A stretch of 64,000 nt of DNA from Bacteroidales bacterium (GCA_017634595.1 JAGBNC010000006.1:124001-188000), one strand, 5' to 3'; counted from the stretch's first letter, positions 34,474-43,941 are shown. Program-made: numbers and translations. Notes: generated from the sequence alone by a model not told the origin.

Positions 34474-37152
34474 ATGAAAGTATTCTCCCGGATATGTTTC
34501 CCTGCAGCAGTGGTCGCATCGGCCATTGCAGGTGTGCTGTCGCTTGGAGGCGGCCCGGTGGAATACCGTTATATCCCTGATCCACTGGCGCTTCAAGACA
34601 CGGTGATCTACACCAAAGATGCGTACAAGATAGGGCGGGTGGGTAATTTCGAAAGCATTAAGCTGGCGGACAGCCTGCTGCAATCCGACTTTCCCGACAG
34701 CACCGAAGTGCTGCTTGACACGCTCCCGAAGCTGACTGCGCGCGATACCATCAAAGCACCTGATTCACTTAAGCTTACCGATCCTTTCCGCTACAAGTAT
34801 TATGTAGCTCTCCTTGACTCTCTTACCCACGTGATTGTCAGGGATTCGCTCAAGCACTCTTTTGACTCACTGAAGGCCCAGGCCGACACGATTGCCAACT
34901 CCGGGCTGCTTGACTATGCCAATACCATACGCGCCCAAGCCCTGAGCGATTCCCTGGACTGGCGCATGCTCGATTCCATATATGTAGCCGACTCTACCTC
35001 CCGGGCAAAAGCTGCCTTCCTGGCATGGTACAATTCGCTGAGCCGCAAGGAGCGCAGGAAATACGATATCGAGCAGTCCATCCCCATCAAACTGGCACGC
35101 ATGGATTCGCTTCGCACGCTCAAGGAGGAGAAGCAGGCCGTGAAGGATTCCATCACCGAATACACGCCGCGAATCCTCTCTACTTTTGCGGTGCCTGACT
35201 CAATGCAGTACAAACGCATCATAGAATGGACTGCCGACCAGGACTTCCACAGGCTCGACGTGAGGGAGCCCGACACCAGCTATAATTATCATTTCAACGA
35301 TTATCCGTTCCTCCGCAAGGATGTGAACGCCACTTGGCTTGGCGTGCCCGGATCTCCTCTTCAGTACTATAATTTCCTCAACCGTGACAGCGAAGAAGGG
35401 GTCTCGTTCTATACTGCCCAGGAGTCCTGGTCCTACTCGCCCCGCACGCTGCCGCACTACAATACCAAGACTCCGCACACGGAGCTGGCCTACTTCGGCA
35501 CTCTGCTGGCCGGCGACGCCAAGGAATCGGACAACCTGCACATTCTCACTACGCAGAACATACTGCCGGAACTCAATTTCACCATCAGCTACGACCGCTT
35601 CGGCGGCGGTGGTATGCTGGAAGCCGAGAAGGTCACCAACAAGACTTTCTCGCCCCGCCTCAACTATCTGGGCAAGAAGTACATGGCCCACTTCGGATAC
35701 ATCTACAACATGGTGGACAGGCAGGAGAACGGCGGTATAGTGGATAATTTCTGGATCAGAGATACTACTGTAGAAGCCCGCGAGATCAAGGTCGCCATAA
35801 GCGGTTCCGCATCGAAGATCACCAAGAACACATGGTTCCTCGACCAACAATACCGCATTCCCTTCGATTTCATTGAGAAGTTGAAGGCCAACCGTGACAC
35901 CACCGCAATGCGTGACACCACCATGGATGCCACACCCGACACCCTGAGGCGCGATATCACCACTGCTTTCATAGGGCACAGCACCGAGTGGTCCACATAC
36001 ACCCGCAAGTACACCGACAACATAAGTTCTGCAACTGGCAGGGATTTCTACCACAACGTATTCAATTACGGCTCGTCCAGCGCAGACTCGCTGCGCACCA
36101 TGAAACTGGACAACAAACTGTTCCTGCGACTCCAGCCATGGGGCAGCGAGAGCCTGGTGTCCAAACTTGACGTGGGTATAGGCGACCGCCTCATGCACTA
36201 CTTCGACAGCACTTCTCTGCGACCTACCAAGCATGTAGAGAATTCGGTGTATGCTTATGCCGGAGCAGAGGGACAGTGGCGCAACTATCTTAACTGGGAC
36301 GCCAAGGCCAACTTCACCGTGCTCGGCTACAATGTGGGCGACACCAAGATCGAGGCTAACGCAGGCTTCAATTTCTATCCATTCCGCCGCGCCCGCAAGA
36401 GTCCGGTGTCAGTGGGCGCCCATTTCGAGACCAAGCTGCAGACCCCTGATTACTATCAGAGAGTCCTGCAGTCCAACCACTTCAGCTGGAACAATGACTT
36501 CGGCAAAGTATCGACCACACAGATCAGGGGCCGCATTTCGGTCCCCCGCTGGAGGCTTAGCGCCGATGCCGGCTACTCCCTGCTGGTCAACAACATATTT
36601 TACGACACCTTGGGGATAGTGCGGCAGAACACTACTCCGATGAGCGTCATCTCAGCATCGCTCCGCAAGGAATTCGTACTCGGGCCTGTCCATCTGGACA
36701 ACCGCGTACTCTTCCAGTATTCCTCGCAGCCCGACATAGTTCCGGTCCCTACCGTCGCACTCAACCTCAGATGGTACGCACAATTTGTGGTGCAGCGTGA
36801 CGAGACCCGCACCCGCAACGTTATGGAGATGCAGGTAGGCATCAACGCCTTCTACAACTCACAGTGGTATTCGCCTGCCTGGAATCCGGCCATCGGCGTG
36901 TTCCACAACCAGAACGTCAATCTCTACGAAAACGGTCCTTACTTCGACATCTTCATGAATGTGCAGTGGAAGCGATGCTGCATATTCATCAAGTACCAGA
37001 ACTTCGGCCGCGGCTGGCCCATGCGCCGCAAGGACTATTTCACTGCAGATCATTACATTGCCACTCTCGACGGCACCGATGGTCTGAAACTCGGTATCTT
37101 CTGGCCTTTCTACTTCTCAACCGAAAAGCATGAGTCGCACGGGGCTCATTAG
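34474..37152 (+). CDS. Porin_10-type putative outer-membrane porin
   Basis: An 892-residue protein with an N-terminal signal-like helix (FPAAVVASAIAGVLSLGG). The first 250 residues are polar and repetitive, with many D-S-L/T steps (LKLTDPFRYKYYVALLDSL, LKHSFDSLKAQADTIAN). The remaining about 640 residues are barrel-like (LNFTISYDRFGGGGML, HFETKLQTPDYYQRVLQS) and end in a short loop. This fits the Bacteroidota putative-porin family (PF14121). It lies 3 bases after the TlpA gene and overlaps the transglycosylase gene by 23 bases. What passes through it is unknown. Confidence 0.83.
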   Translation: MKVFSRICFPAAVVASAIAGVLSLGGGPVEYRYIPDPLALQDTVIYTKDAYKIGRVGNFESIKLADSLLQSDFPDSTEVLLDTLPKLTARDTIKAPDSLKLTDPFRYKYYVALLDSLTHVIVRDSLKHSFDSLKAQADTIANSGLLDYANTIRAQALSDSLDWRMLDSIYVADSTSRAKAAFLAWYNSLSRKERRKYDIEQSIPIKLARMDSLRTLKEEKQAVKDSITEYTPRILSTFAVPDSMQYKRIIEWTADQDFHRLDVREPDTSYNYHFNDYPFLRKDVNATWLGVPGSPLQYYNFLNRDSEEGVSFYTAQESWSYSPRTLPHYNTKTPHTELAYFGTLLAGDAKESDNLHILTTQNILPELNFTISYDRFGGGGMLEAEKVTNKTFSPRLNYLGKKYMAHFGYIYNMVDRQENGGIVDNFWIRDTTVEAREIKVAISGSASKITKNTWFLDQQYRIPFDFIEKLKANRDTTAMRDTTMDATPDTLRRDITTAFIGHSTEWSTYTRKYTDNISSATGRDFYHNVFNYGSSSADSLRTMKLDNKLFLRLQPWGSESLVSKLDVGIGDRLMHYFDSTSLRPTKHVENSVYAYAGAEGQWRNYLNWDAKANFTVLGYNVGDTKIEANAGFNFYPFRRARKSPVSVGAHFETKLQTPDYYQRVLQSNHFSWNNDFGKVSTTQIRGRISVPRWRLSADAGYSLLVNNIFYDTLGIVRQNTTPMSVISASLRKEFVLGPVHLDNRVLFQYSSQPDIVPVPTVALNLRWYAQFVVQRDETRTRNVMEMQVGINAFYNSQWYSPAWNPAIGVFHNQNVNLYENGPYFDIFMNVQWKRCCIFIKYQNFGRGWPMRRKDYFTADHYIATLDGTDGLKLGIFWPFYFSTEKHESHGAH

Positions 37153-38149
37153 GACGGGCGTCCTTCTGGCCGCTTTAGTCTGCCTGTTGTCATGCATCAG
37201 GCATGAAGGCCACGGCTCCGGCGTTCCCCTCAAGTGCTCGATAAGCCTCGAAGGGCAGGAACCTGGAGGCACATCCCTGCTGTGCGGCTATAACCATCAG
37301 CTGCTCAAGCGTTTTGCAGCAAGCGGCAAGAGGGATGCCGCTATAGCTCTGGCCAGAGACTCATCCGCAGTTCTTGACTCTTTACGCAGAGGCGCCTTGG
37401 ATGTGGTAGCGCTTCCGTACATCGATACTTTGGCCGGCGACAGCCTGCTGGTCACCATCGCCACCGACAGTTGCGGTCTGTGGGTATTCAATTCCGCCTC
37501 TGTGCAGCAAGCATCGCGTGCCACAGCATGGTTCAAGGAGTACCGCAACTCCCCCGACTACGCCATTGTCCGTCAGCCATACTTCGACCTCTACAACCCC
37601 ATGAAGCGCGTGAGCGCCGATTTCATCTCCCCCTATGACTCGCTCATAAGGGTCTATGCCGACACTCTGGGCTGGGACTGGAAGTTGCTGGCAGCCCTCA
37701 TCTACCAAGAGTCAAAGTTCCGCATCGAAGCCCGTTCCCAGGCGGGTGCATCGGGGCTCATGCAACTGCTTCCCGACACGGCCCGTCACTTCGGCTGCAC
37801 CGATATGCTTGACCCTGAGCAGAACATCAATGCAGGGACACGGATGCTGCTGGCCCTCCGCGAACGCTACAAAGGGATAGCTGCAAATGAAGAGGAGCTC
37901 ACCAAGTTCACCCTGGCGGCATACAACGCCGGCAGCGGACGCCTGCGCGACTGTATCAACCATGCCCGGCACCTCGGACTGAACGTATCGCACTGGGAAA
38001 ATGTCGCAGCCGCCATACCAGAGATGCAGCACGACTCCATAGCCTCGCTGGATCATATCAAATACGGGCGCTTCGAAGGACGCGAGACAGTGGGGTTCGT
38101 ACGCCAGATATACACTTACAGCAAGCGTTACCACCATATTTGCCCGTAA
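37130..38149 (+). CDS. MltF-like lytic transglycosylase lipoprotein
   Basis: A 339-residue lipoprotein (lipobox CLLSC, Cys22) that cleaves peptidoglycan. The C-terminal SLT domain carries the catalytic Glu in ALIYQESKFRIEA, GASGLMQLLPDTARHFG, and LAAYNAGSGRLRD. The N-terminal half (LARDSSAVLDSLRRGALDVV) is a short periplasmic-binding-like module, as in MltF. It overlaps the porin gene and is followed 1 base later by the permease, consistent with joint expression for envelope assembly. Confidence 0.9.
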   Translation: MSRTGLIRTGVLLAALVCLLSCIRHEGHGSGVPLKCSISLEGQEPGGTSLLCGYNHQLLKRFAASGKRDAAIALARDSSAVLDSLRRGALDVVALPYIDTLAGDSLLVTIATDSCGLWVFNSASVQQASRATAWFKEYRNSPDYAIVRQPYFDLYNPMKRVSADFISPYDSLIRVYADTLGWDWKLLAALIYQESKFRIEARSQAGASGLMQLLPDTARHFGCTDMLDPEQNINAGTRMLLALRERYKGIAANEEELTKFTLAAYNAGSGRLRDCINHARHLGLNVSHWENVAAAIPEMQHDSIASLDHIKYGRFEGRETVGFVRQIYTYSKRYHHICP

Positions 38150-38150
38150 C

Positions 38151-39287
38151 ATGAGAGCCGCAGCGTTCATAGCACGCAAGTTGCGTTTCTCCGGCCGCCT
38201 GGCAATGGTGGCTACGGCGCTGTCTTTCTTTGTTATAGTGCTCTCGCTGGCCGTATCAGCTGGCTTCCGGCATGAAATCCGCAAGGGCATTTCCGACATT
38301 TCCGGCGACATCAGCCTGACAGGCAGCTCCGAGCCGATAGAAATACGTCCTTCCTACTACGCCAAGATGGAGAAGATCAACGGGATAGAGTCCATCACTC
38401 CCGCAATTTGGAAACCCGGAATCGTCAAGGGCGACGGAGACATCTGCGGAGTAATGGTAAAGGGCGTGCCCATGCCTGACAGCTGCTCCCTTCAGGCCAG
38501 CATACCGCTTACCTTGTCAAGGCGCATGGGGCTGTCCAAAGGGGACAAATTCACCACTTATTTCATAGAAGACAAAATCAAAGCGCGCCGCTTCACCGTG
38601 AGCAGCACTTACGAGGGCATCATGGACGGAGACGGGACCATGATTGTAGTTGTCCCGTTGTCTGACATGCAGAGGCTCTGCGGATGGGAAAGCGGGCAGG
38701 CCGGGGCGCTGGAAGTCAAGTTGTCCCCGTCTATGGCCGGAGCGGCACAGGTGGTCTCCGACCAGTTGTATCTTACTTCCGTCAGCAATCACCTTGAAGA
38801 CGAAGACATACTCCACGGCGAGACCGTGCGCAGGCGCTATCCTCAGCTTTTCGACTGGCTCGACCTGATAGATTTCAACGTTCTGGCAATCATACTGTTG
38901 ATGACGATCGTAGCCGGGTTCAACATGATTTCCGGGCTGCTCATCCTGCTGTTCCGTAACATTTCCACCATAGGCACGCTGAAGAGCGTGGGAATGAGCA
39001 ACAAGTCCATTGCATCGGTGTTTATGCGGATTGCTTCACGTATCGTATTCGCAGGTATGCTGATTGGCAATGGAGCGGCCCTGCTGTTCTGTATGATACA
39101 GGGCACTACGCATTTGATTAAGCTTAACCCGGTCAATTATTTTGTGTCATTCGTGCCGGTACATGTCAACATACCGCTCATCCTGGCCGTGGATGCAGCC
39201 GCTTTCGGTATCATCTTGCTCTTGATGCTCATACCGTCGCTTTTCATTTCAAAAGTGGATCCTGCCCAGACAGTAAAAGTAAAATAA
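38151..39287 (+). CDS. LolC/E-type ABC transporter permease (FtsX-MacB family)
   Basis: A 378-residue permease with an N-terminal helix (MVATALSFFVIVLSLAVSAG), a periplasmic MacB-PCD-like domain (residues about 45-230) and three C-terminal helices (IILLMTIVAGFNMISGLLIL, ASRIVFAGMLIGNGAALL, ILAVDAAAFGIILLLMLIP). IGTLKSVGMSNKSIASVFM is the FtsX-family cytoplasmic loop. A single LolC/E-like gene suggests a homodimer working in lipoprotein release to the outer membrane. The ATPase partner is not adjacent, so it should be encoded elsewhere. It is the last gene of the run. Confidence 0.88.
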   Translation: MRAAAFIARKLRFSGRLAMVATALSFFVIVLSLAVSAGFRHEIRKGISDISGDISLTGSSEPIEIRPSYYAKMEKINGIESITPAIWKPGIVKGDGDICGVMVKGVPMPDSCSLQASIPLTLSRRMGLSKGDKFTTYFIEDKIKARRFTVSSTYEGIMDGDGTMIVVVPLSDMQRLCGWESGQAGALEVKLSPSMAGAAQVVSDQLYLTSVSNHLEDEDILHGETVRRRYPQLFDWLDLIDFNVLAIILLMTIVAGFNMISGLLILLFRNISTIGTLKSVGMSNKSIASVFMRIASRIVFAGMLIGNGAALLFCMIQGTTHLIKLNPVNYFVSFVPVHVNIPLILAVDAAAFGIILLLMLIPSLFISKVDPAQTVKVK

Positions 39288-39298
39288 AGCTTGGCAGG

Positions 39299-39445
39299 GT
39301 TGATTAATACGGATCAGACTGCTGCATTTTTCCACCGTCGGCCCCTTCGGGGCCTCGTCCCTCCCATCTTCGATGGGCCCCTCCCGTTCATAGGCCACGG
39401 GCGGCCACGTTACAAAATGCAGCAGTCTGATCCGTATTAATCAAC
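39299..39445. repeat. Family-1 structured element with perfect 32-bp palindromic arms
   Basis: The arms are 39299-39330 (GTTGATTAATACGGATC then AGACTGCTGCATTTT) and 39414-39445, exact reverse complements over 32 bases. The 83-base centre holds a GGCCCCTTCGGGGCC hairpin and the core CCTCCCATCTTCGATGGG with CCCCTCCC (39360-39385). It begins 11 bases after the permease stop, between convergent genes, and may act as a transcription stop or an mRNA 3' stabiliser. Confidence 0.8.
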
Positions 39446-39447
39446 TG

Positions 39448-40146
39448 TCAGTGCTTCTCCGGGGGATCAACTTTGGCGTACTGGCGGGCATCGGAGACGA
39501 TAGTGGAGATATACATCAAGCCCAGGATGAAAATGATGCCGAGGGCCAGGAAGTCGAAGGTGTGAAGCACAAGCGGCCGGCCCAGAAGACAAACGTTGCA
39601 AGAAATGGCCTGCAGCGCCGGGATGCAAATCATCAAAGTATTGACTATCACCATCAGGAGACGGAACTCAGTCGGTCCCATCTTGGCATAGGTCAACTTG
39701 AACTCACCCTTAAGATGGGCATTAATACTCACATTGATGGTAAGGAAGAGGTAGATGATGTATGCAAACAAGGTAAAATCAAGCCTCACAAGCTGCGACA
39801 GACCGGCACCCACGAACATCAGGCTCTCATTGATACAGTCCACCGTGTGATCCAGATAATAGCCGTAGAGCGGCCTCTGGCTGCCCCTTACGCGCGCCAA
39901 GGTACCGTCCAGCGAATCGCCGTACCAGTTGATCAGAAGGCCGAGCGAACTCAGCCACAACCAGCGTATGTCAAGGTCGGAAAGCATGAAGCCAAGGCCG
40001 GTGACAGCGGCTCCGAAAGTGCCGATAAAGGTCAGAATATCAGACGTCATCCAACGTGGCTGACGCTCGGCAAGCCAAATCAAAAGCTTCCTCTCGGCAG
40101 CATTCAGCACCGAGGTTTGTATACGTTGCGCTTGTTTTGTCTCCAT
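39448..40146 (-). CDS. CDP-alcohol phosphatidyltransferase family protein
   Basis: A 232-residue membrane enzyme starting METKQAQRIQTSVL. The signature DGX2ARX(9)GX3DX3D is complete: DGTLARVRGSQRPLYG then YYLDHTVD. About six hydrophobic helices are present. It transfers a phosphatidyl or similar group from a CDP-alcohol donor to an acceptor alcohol; which phospholipid is made cannot be told. The ATG at 40146 is chosen from family length. The cardiolipin synthase gene ends 5 bases upstream, so the two phospholipid genes are probably expressed together. Confidence 0.9.
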   Translation of the reverse strand: METKQAQRIQTSVLNAAERKLLIWLAERQPRWMTSDILTFIGTFGAAVTGLGFMLSDLDIRWLWLSSLGLLINWYGDSLDGTLARVRGSQRPLYGYYLDHTVDCINESLMFVGAGLSQLVRLDFTLFAYIIYLFLTINVSINAHLKGEFKLTYAKMGPTEFRLLMVIVNTLMICIPALQAISCNVCLLGRPLVLHTFDFLALGIIFILGLMYISTIVSDARQYAKVDPPEKH

Positions 40147-40151
40147 CAGGT

Positions 40152-41396
40152 TCAGAATTGGAATGAAAAAAGTTTTGCAAATTGCTCGGCCAGCTTCTGG
40201 AAGAAAGGGCGTTTCTTCCATGTTTCCGGCTCAATATAAGTGGATACGGACTCATCGTCCAGGAACACTTGCTTCATACGGGAAGCAAATTCCGTGCTAT
40301 AAATAAACGCATTAATCTCAAGATCAAGGACATAGCTCCGCACATCGATATTTGTCGATCCCACCGTGACAATCTTGTCGTCGCAGACTATGGTCTTGGA
40401 GTGCATATAGCCTTTGTCGTACGTAGCAATACGCACCCCGGCATCGAGAGCTTCCTGTATGTATGCCTTGGTGGCCAGGGGCGTGAGCACTCCCCTGTCG
40501 CCCCTCGGAGGAATTATCAGACGCACATCAACTCCACGGCGGGCAGCTGCGCAGATGGATGCCATAACTTCCTTTGTAGGAATAAGGTACGGTGATTCCA
40601 GCCAGGCGTATTCGCGGGCCGAATCGAGGATCTCACACACCCTGTGCATTATCACGGGGCCCTCGCCCAAAGGCCCAGAGCACACAATGTCCACGTCGAT
40701 GCCTCCCTTGGATACGGGCTCGGCGTAATACTTTGGCGAAGCCAGCTCCAAAGCTGCGCCCGGGGCATTTTCGTGAGTCCAGTCCAAAGCAAACGCCAGC
40801 TCACAATCGGCCACGGCGGGCCCCTCAATACGTATCTGGGTATCCCGCCAGCACCCCCAGTCAAGCCCGGCACCATAGCGCTCGGCTATATTCATGCCGC
40901 CTATATACGCCACGCGGCCGTCAACCACCACTATTTTTCGGTGATTGCGATAGTTATCTGATTTGATCAGAGGAATATGCAGAGGGCTGAAACCTCTGAC
41001 CTGTATCCCGTCAGCCTGCATATCGCGGTAGAAGCCGCGGCGTCCCATGTTTACGGCATCATCCACCATCAGGCGGACCTCAACCCCTGCCGCGACTTTG
41101 CGCGCAAGCAAGCCGGCAAGACTCCGGCCCACAGGGTCATCTTCAAACTTGAAAAAGAGAATATGCACGTAACTCTCCGCCTGCTCAACATCTTTCTCAA
41201 TGGCCTGGAGCATAGAGGAGAAGCCTGTAAACACTTCTATTTCATTCCCTTCACGTCCGTGTTCAGGGACTGCGGAGCGGAGTTCGGTCTCTGCTTTTTT
41301 ATCCACGAGCGGGGTGACGGAGGGCTTGCCTGCCAGCCACACAATATAGGCTGTCAGAACAGCTAAGACACAAATTGTGATTACCCAGCCCTGCAT
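40152..41396 (-). CDS. Cardiolipin synthase (phospholipase D family)
   Basis: A 414-residue membrane protein with an N-terminal helix (ITICVLAVLTAYIVWLAG) and two PLD catalytic motifs: NHRKIVVVDG and MHSKTIVCDD, each with the HxKxxxxD arrangement. GVDVRLIIPPRGDRG separates the two halves. It condenses two phosphatidylglycerols or related lipids to make cardiolipin at the inner membrane. The length is close to ClsA/ClsB types, though only one N-terminal helix is seen. It is the upstream partner of the CDP-alcohol phosphatidyltransferase. Confidence 0.92.
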   Translation of the reverse strand: MQGWVITICVLAVLTAYIVWLAGKPSVTPLVDKKAETELRSAVPEHGREGNEIEVFTGFSSMLQAIEKDVEQAESYVHILFFKFEDDPVGRSLAGLLARKVAAGVEVRLMVDDAVNMGRRGFYRDMQADGIQVRGFSPLHIPLIKSDNYRNHRKIVVVDGRVAYIGGMNIAERYGAGLDWGCWRDTQIRIEGPAVADCELAFALDWTHENAPGAALELASPKYYAEPVSKGGIDVDIVCSGPLGEGPVIMHRVCEILDSAREYAWLESPYLIPTKEVMASICAAARRGVDVRLIIPPRGDRGVLTPLATKAYIQEALDAGVRIATYDKGYMHSKTIVCDDKIVTVGSTNIDVRSYVLDLEINAFIYSTEFASRMKQVFLDDESVSTYIEPETWKKRPFFQKLAEQFAKLFSFQF

Positions 41397-41399
41397 AAA

Positions 41400-42326
41400 C
41401 TACTTTTTAATATTCTGAAGAGCCTCAAGACGCGCCCGGCAGGCAGCCTTTTCAGTTTCCGAATCGCTGGCTTCGATTAGGTACGGGAGGTATTTTTTCT
41501 CCAATTTAACATTCTTGTCTTTACGCGAGAGTATCACGCAATTGTTGGCAGCATTGTAATCGTGCGGATCTTTTTTAAGCACCTTGTTGTACCATTTAAG
41601 AGCCTTGCCTGAATTGCGCTTATACACCAGCCAGTAGGAGCCGAGATTATTCATGAATGAGAGCTCCGACGGATAGTTCTTCAGCATAGCCTCGGACACG
41701 GTCTTGAATGCTTCGTACGAGCCGGGCGTGGCATATTTGAAGAAGTTGAAGCAATACTCCTGAATAGTAGAGATGAAAGTGCTTTCATCCACAGCCATGC
41801 CGTAGTACGTCCATGAAGGATGCGCAGAAGAATTGTAGGATATAAGCTTGAGCAGTTCGCTCGTCGCCAGGTCGGGACTGTCCTTTTCGTAAAGCATCAG
41901 AGCGGTTATTTTATCTACTCTGTAGGCCAATTCCGCCGGAGCCAGGGCTATAGCCTTGTCTACAGCTTTTTGGGACAGGGCGAAAAGGGAGTCCACGAAG
42001 TTGTTCTCCTCAAAGTAGTTAACATCCCTCCCGAGGCTGTCTTTGAGCACGAGCACCGGTGCAGCGCCCAGAAATTTCTGTTGGTTCTTAGGCACCACGT
42101 TAGTAGTCAGCGACTTGGCCAACCAGAACTTGCTACGCCCTTCGTGCATGGCAGGGTCGTCGGGCCATTCTGCCTCCCAGCGGTCAAGTATGGTCTCCAC
42201 GCCCACTCCGGCTGCGCCTACATTGCGCACCTGACGTTCGTAACGGGCCGCATGCTCGGATGCAGGAGTCTGTGCAAATAAAGCAGCCCCGGAGAGCAGG
42301 GCAAGCATTATCATCAATCTTTTCAT
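41400..42326 (-). CDS. Periplasmic TPR-type protein of unknown function
   Basis: A 308-residue protein with a signal peptide ending ALFAQ. The mature part is helical with tetratricopeptide-like units (AVDKAIALAPAELAYRVDKI, ALKWYNKVLKKDPHDYNAAN), suitable as a scaffold for protein contacts in the periplasm. No enzymatic motif is seen. Its start overlaps the end of the RsmB-family gene by 4 bases, and the cardiolipin synthase gene begins 4 bases after its stop, so it sits inside a phospholipid/RNA-modification unit of mixed function. Confidence 0.7.
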   Translation of the reverse strand: MKRLMIMLALLSGAALFAQTPASEHAARYERQVRNVGAAGVGVETILDRWEAEWPDDPAMHEGRSKFWLAKSLTTNVVPKNQQKFLGAAPVLVLKDSLGRDVNYFEENNFVDSLFALSQKAVDKAIALAPAELAYRVDKITALMLYEKDSPDLATSELLKLISYNSSAHPSWTYYGMAVDESTFISTIQEYCFNFFKYATPGSYEAFKTVSEAMLKNYPSELSFMNNLGSYWLVYKRNSGKALKWYNKVLKKDPHDYNAANNCVILSRKDKNVKLEKKYLPYLIEASDSETEKAACRARLEALQNIKK

Positions 42327-43471
42327 ACGTCTTTAAGAATTCTTCTGCCGGCAGGGTGAAGATTGTTGCATCTCTTGCCCAAGTTCTTCACGAAGCCAAG
42401 CGGATGTCCCTTATACGTCACTACATTATATCCCAAGGGAGCATCAGGGAGCACAATAGTATCGCGGTGCAGGAAATGAAGGGCCGTCGGCAGATCAAGT
42501 TCCGCACAAGGATAATCAGATTTATTAAAAAATATGCTGAGGGCGCTGTCAGCATGAGGGACAAGGTCTTTGCCCTTGCGCTCGGGAGCCGGAGCACCCG
42601 CCCACAGGGGCTTGATTGCCGACAGGTCGCAGCGCCTCGGAGCCTCAGCAGCGGACGTCTTGACCAATGCGCCGGCCCACTGGCCTTCTCCAGGCACTTC
42701 TCCAGCCCTGAACAAGTTGCCGCAGTCGGTAACTTTCACGCCGTAAGCACCGAAGCCAGCCTCCGGCTCCAGCAGCGTCCCGCCCAGCGTGTCGGCGGCC
42801 CAGCGGAGATTGCCGTCATTCTCGGCATCTTCGTAAGTACAGGTAGAATAGATAAGTACGCCGCCCTCGCGAAGAGACGGCCACACGTCGGAGAGAATTC
42901 GCTTCTGGCGCGCCGCACAAAGGTCCACCAGCTCAGGGCTCCATTCTTCAACGGCCCTGGGATCCTTACGGAACATGCCTTCGCCGCTGCATGGCACATC
43001 GGCAACAATGATATCGAAAAAGCCCGGAAGGGAGCTCCCGATCACCGACGGGTCGGCGGAAATCACGCGTACTGCAGGATCGCCCCAGAGAGCAACGTTC
43101 TGCGCCAGCACCGAGGCCCTGGACTTGATGACCTCATTGGAGACCAGGGTGAAATCATCCCCGCAGGCCTCCCTCAGTGAAGCAGCAAGGTCGGTGGTTT
43201 TGCCTCCGGGAGCGGCACACAAATCCAGCACCCTTATACCCGCGGGGCAGCCCAGACGCCGCAGCTCACGCCGGAAAAGATGTCCGGGAAACATGGCCGA
43301 AGAATCCTGGACATAGTAACAGCCCGCATGGAAAAGCGGGTCTGAAGTGAATGCAGGACGGCTGTCGAGTATTCTGCCGTAGGGACTCCACGGCACACTC
43401 CTTCCTCCAGGGCCGTCAAGCCCCTTGAACGGATTCAGACGTATAGATACCGACGCTGTCTGTTCAATCAT
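42323..43471 (-). CDS. RsmB/NOP family rRNA/tRNA cytosine-C5 methyltransferase
   Basis: A 382-residue SAM-dependent RNA methyltransferase. The SAM motif is DLCAAPGGKTTDLAA; DVPCSGEGMFRKDP has one conserved Cys, and IYSTCTYEDAEN the other, so the two-cysteine catalytic pair is complete. The C-terminal extension (about 130 residues) with LVHADSALSIFFN-type motifs recalls RsmF-like proteins. The start shares an ATGA overlap with the START-like gene upstream. The target base is not evident. Confidence 0.9.
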   Translation of the reverse strand: MIEQTASVSIRLNPFKGLDGPGGRSVPWSPYGRILDSRPAFTSDPLFHAGCYYVQDSSAMFPGHLFRRELRRLGCPAGIRVLDLCAAPGGKTTDLAASLREACGDDFTLVSNEVIKSRASVLAQNVALWGDPAVRVISADPSVIGSSLPGFFDIIVADVPCSGEGMFRKDPRAVEEWSPELVDLCAARQKRILSDVWPSLREGGVLIYSTCTYEDAENDGNLRWAADTLGGTLLEPEAGFGAYGVKVTDCGNLFRAGEVPGEGQWAGALVKTSAAEAPRRCDLSAIKPLWAGAPAPERKGKDLVPHADSALSIFFNKSDYPCAELDLPTALHFLHRDTIVLPDAPLGYNVVTYKGHPLGFVKNLGKRCNNLHPAGRRILKDV

Positions 43472-43896
43472 ATCTCGCCGGGGAAATCGGGTTTCTTGCC
43501 TTGGGAAAGAGCCACCAGTCCGTCCACGGCCTTGTCCAGGCCGTCTTTAATCTTTCCGCCCAGGAGGGCTTTCATCATAAGATTCAGGTCGGCATCAGCT
43601 TCCAGGCTGAAATCAGTCCCGCCGGGAGCCGGCTCGAAGTGGGCGGTAAGCGAAAAATGGAAAGGGGCTCCTTCATCTTCAAGCCTGATAAGGGTGTAAG
43701 GCCTGCGTTCTGCCACTTTGACAGAGATAGTAAAGCCCTTGACCGTGGCGCTCAGATGATCATAATCTACCGTTACTGAATCCTTGTATTGTTCCGGAAT
43801 GGCCTGCGCAATAGTGCGCAAGTCGGTAAAACTCATATATAGCTGCTCATTGGGGATGTATACTAGCCCATGCTTGCTCTCATAGTGTGATGCCAT
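43468..43896 (-). CDS. START/SRPBCC-like small protein
   Basis: A 142-residue cytoplasmic protein starting MASHYESKHGLVYIPNEQLYM. Its strands (SATVKGFTISVKVAERRPYT, FHFSLTAHFEPAPGGTDF) and the helix AVDGLVALSQGKKP are consistent with the small START/SRPBCC lipid-binding-like proteins common in Bacteroidota. No ligand is known. The ATG at 43896 is chosen because the longer frame has no coding character. A TATATTTG -7 element lies 29 bases upstream, and the promoter region is shared with the divergent NUDIX gene. It overlaps the methyltransferase by 4 bases. Confidence 0.7.
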   Translation of the reverse strand: MASHYESKHGLVYIPNEQLYMSFTDLRTIAQAIPEQYKDSVTVDYDHLSATVKGFTISVKVAERRPYTLIRLEDEGAPFHFSLTAHFEPAPGGTDFSLEADADLNLMMKALLGGKIKDGLDKAVDGLVALSQGKKPDFPGEI

Positions 43897-43911
43897 ATCG
43901 TGATTTTTAAC

Positions 43912-43933
43912 TATTTTTGCATTCGCAAATATA
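43912..43933. promoter_or_regulatory. Divergent -7 elements for NUDIX and START-like genes
   Basis: The plus-strand TATTTTTG (43912-43919) lies 22 bases before the NUDIX ATG at 43942. The minus-strand TATATTTG (43933-43926) lies 29 bases before the ATG at 43896. Both fit TAnnTTTG and are 6 bases apart, facing away from each other in overlapping transcripts. Confidence 0.55.
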
Positions 43934-43941
43934 CAAAAATC

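Noticed and set aside
39299-39445. Insertion sequence or MITE
   Set aside because: Arms are perfect but not shared with the sister copy, there are no target duplications, and no transposase is present.
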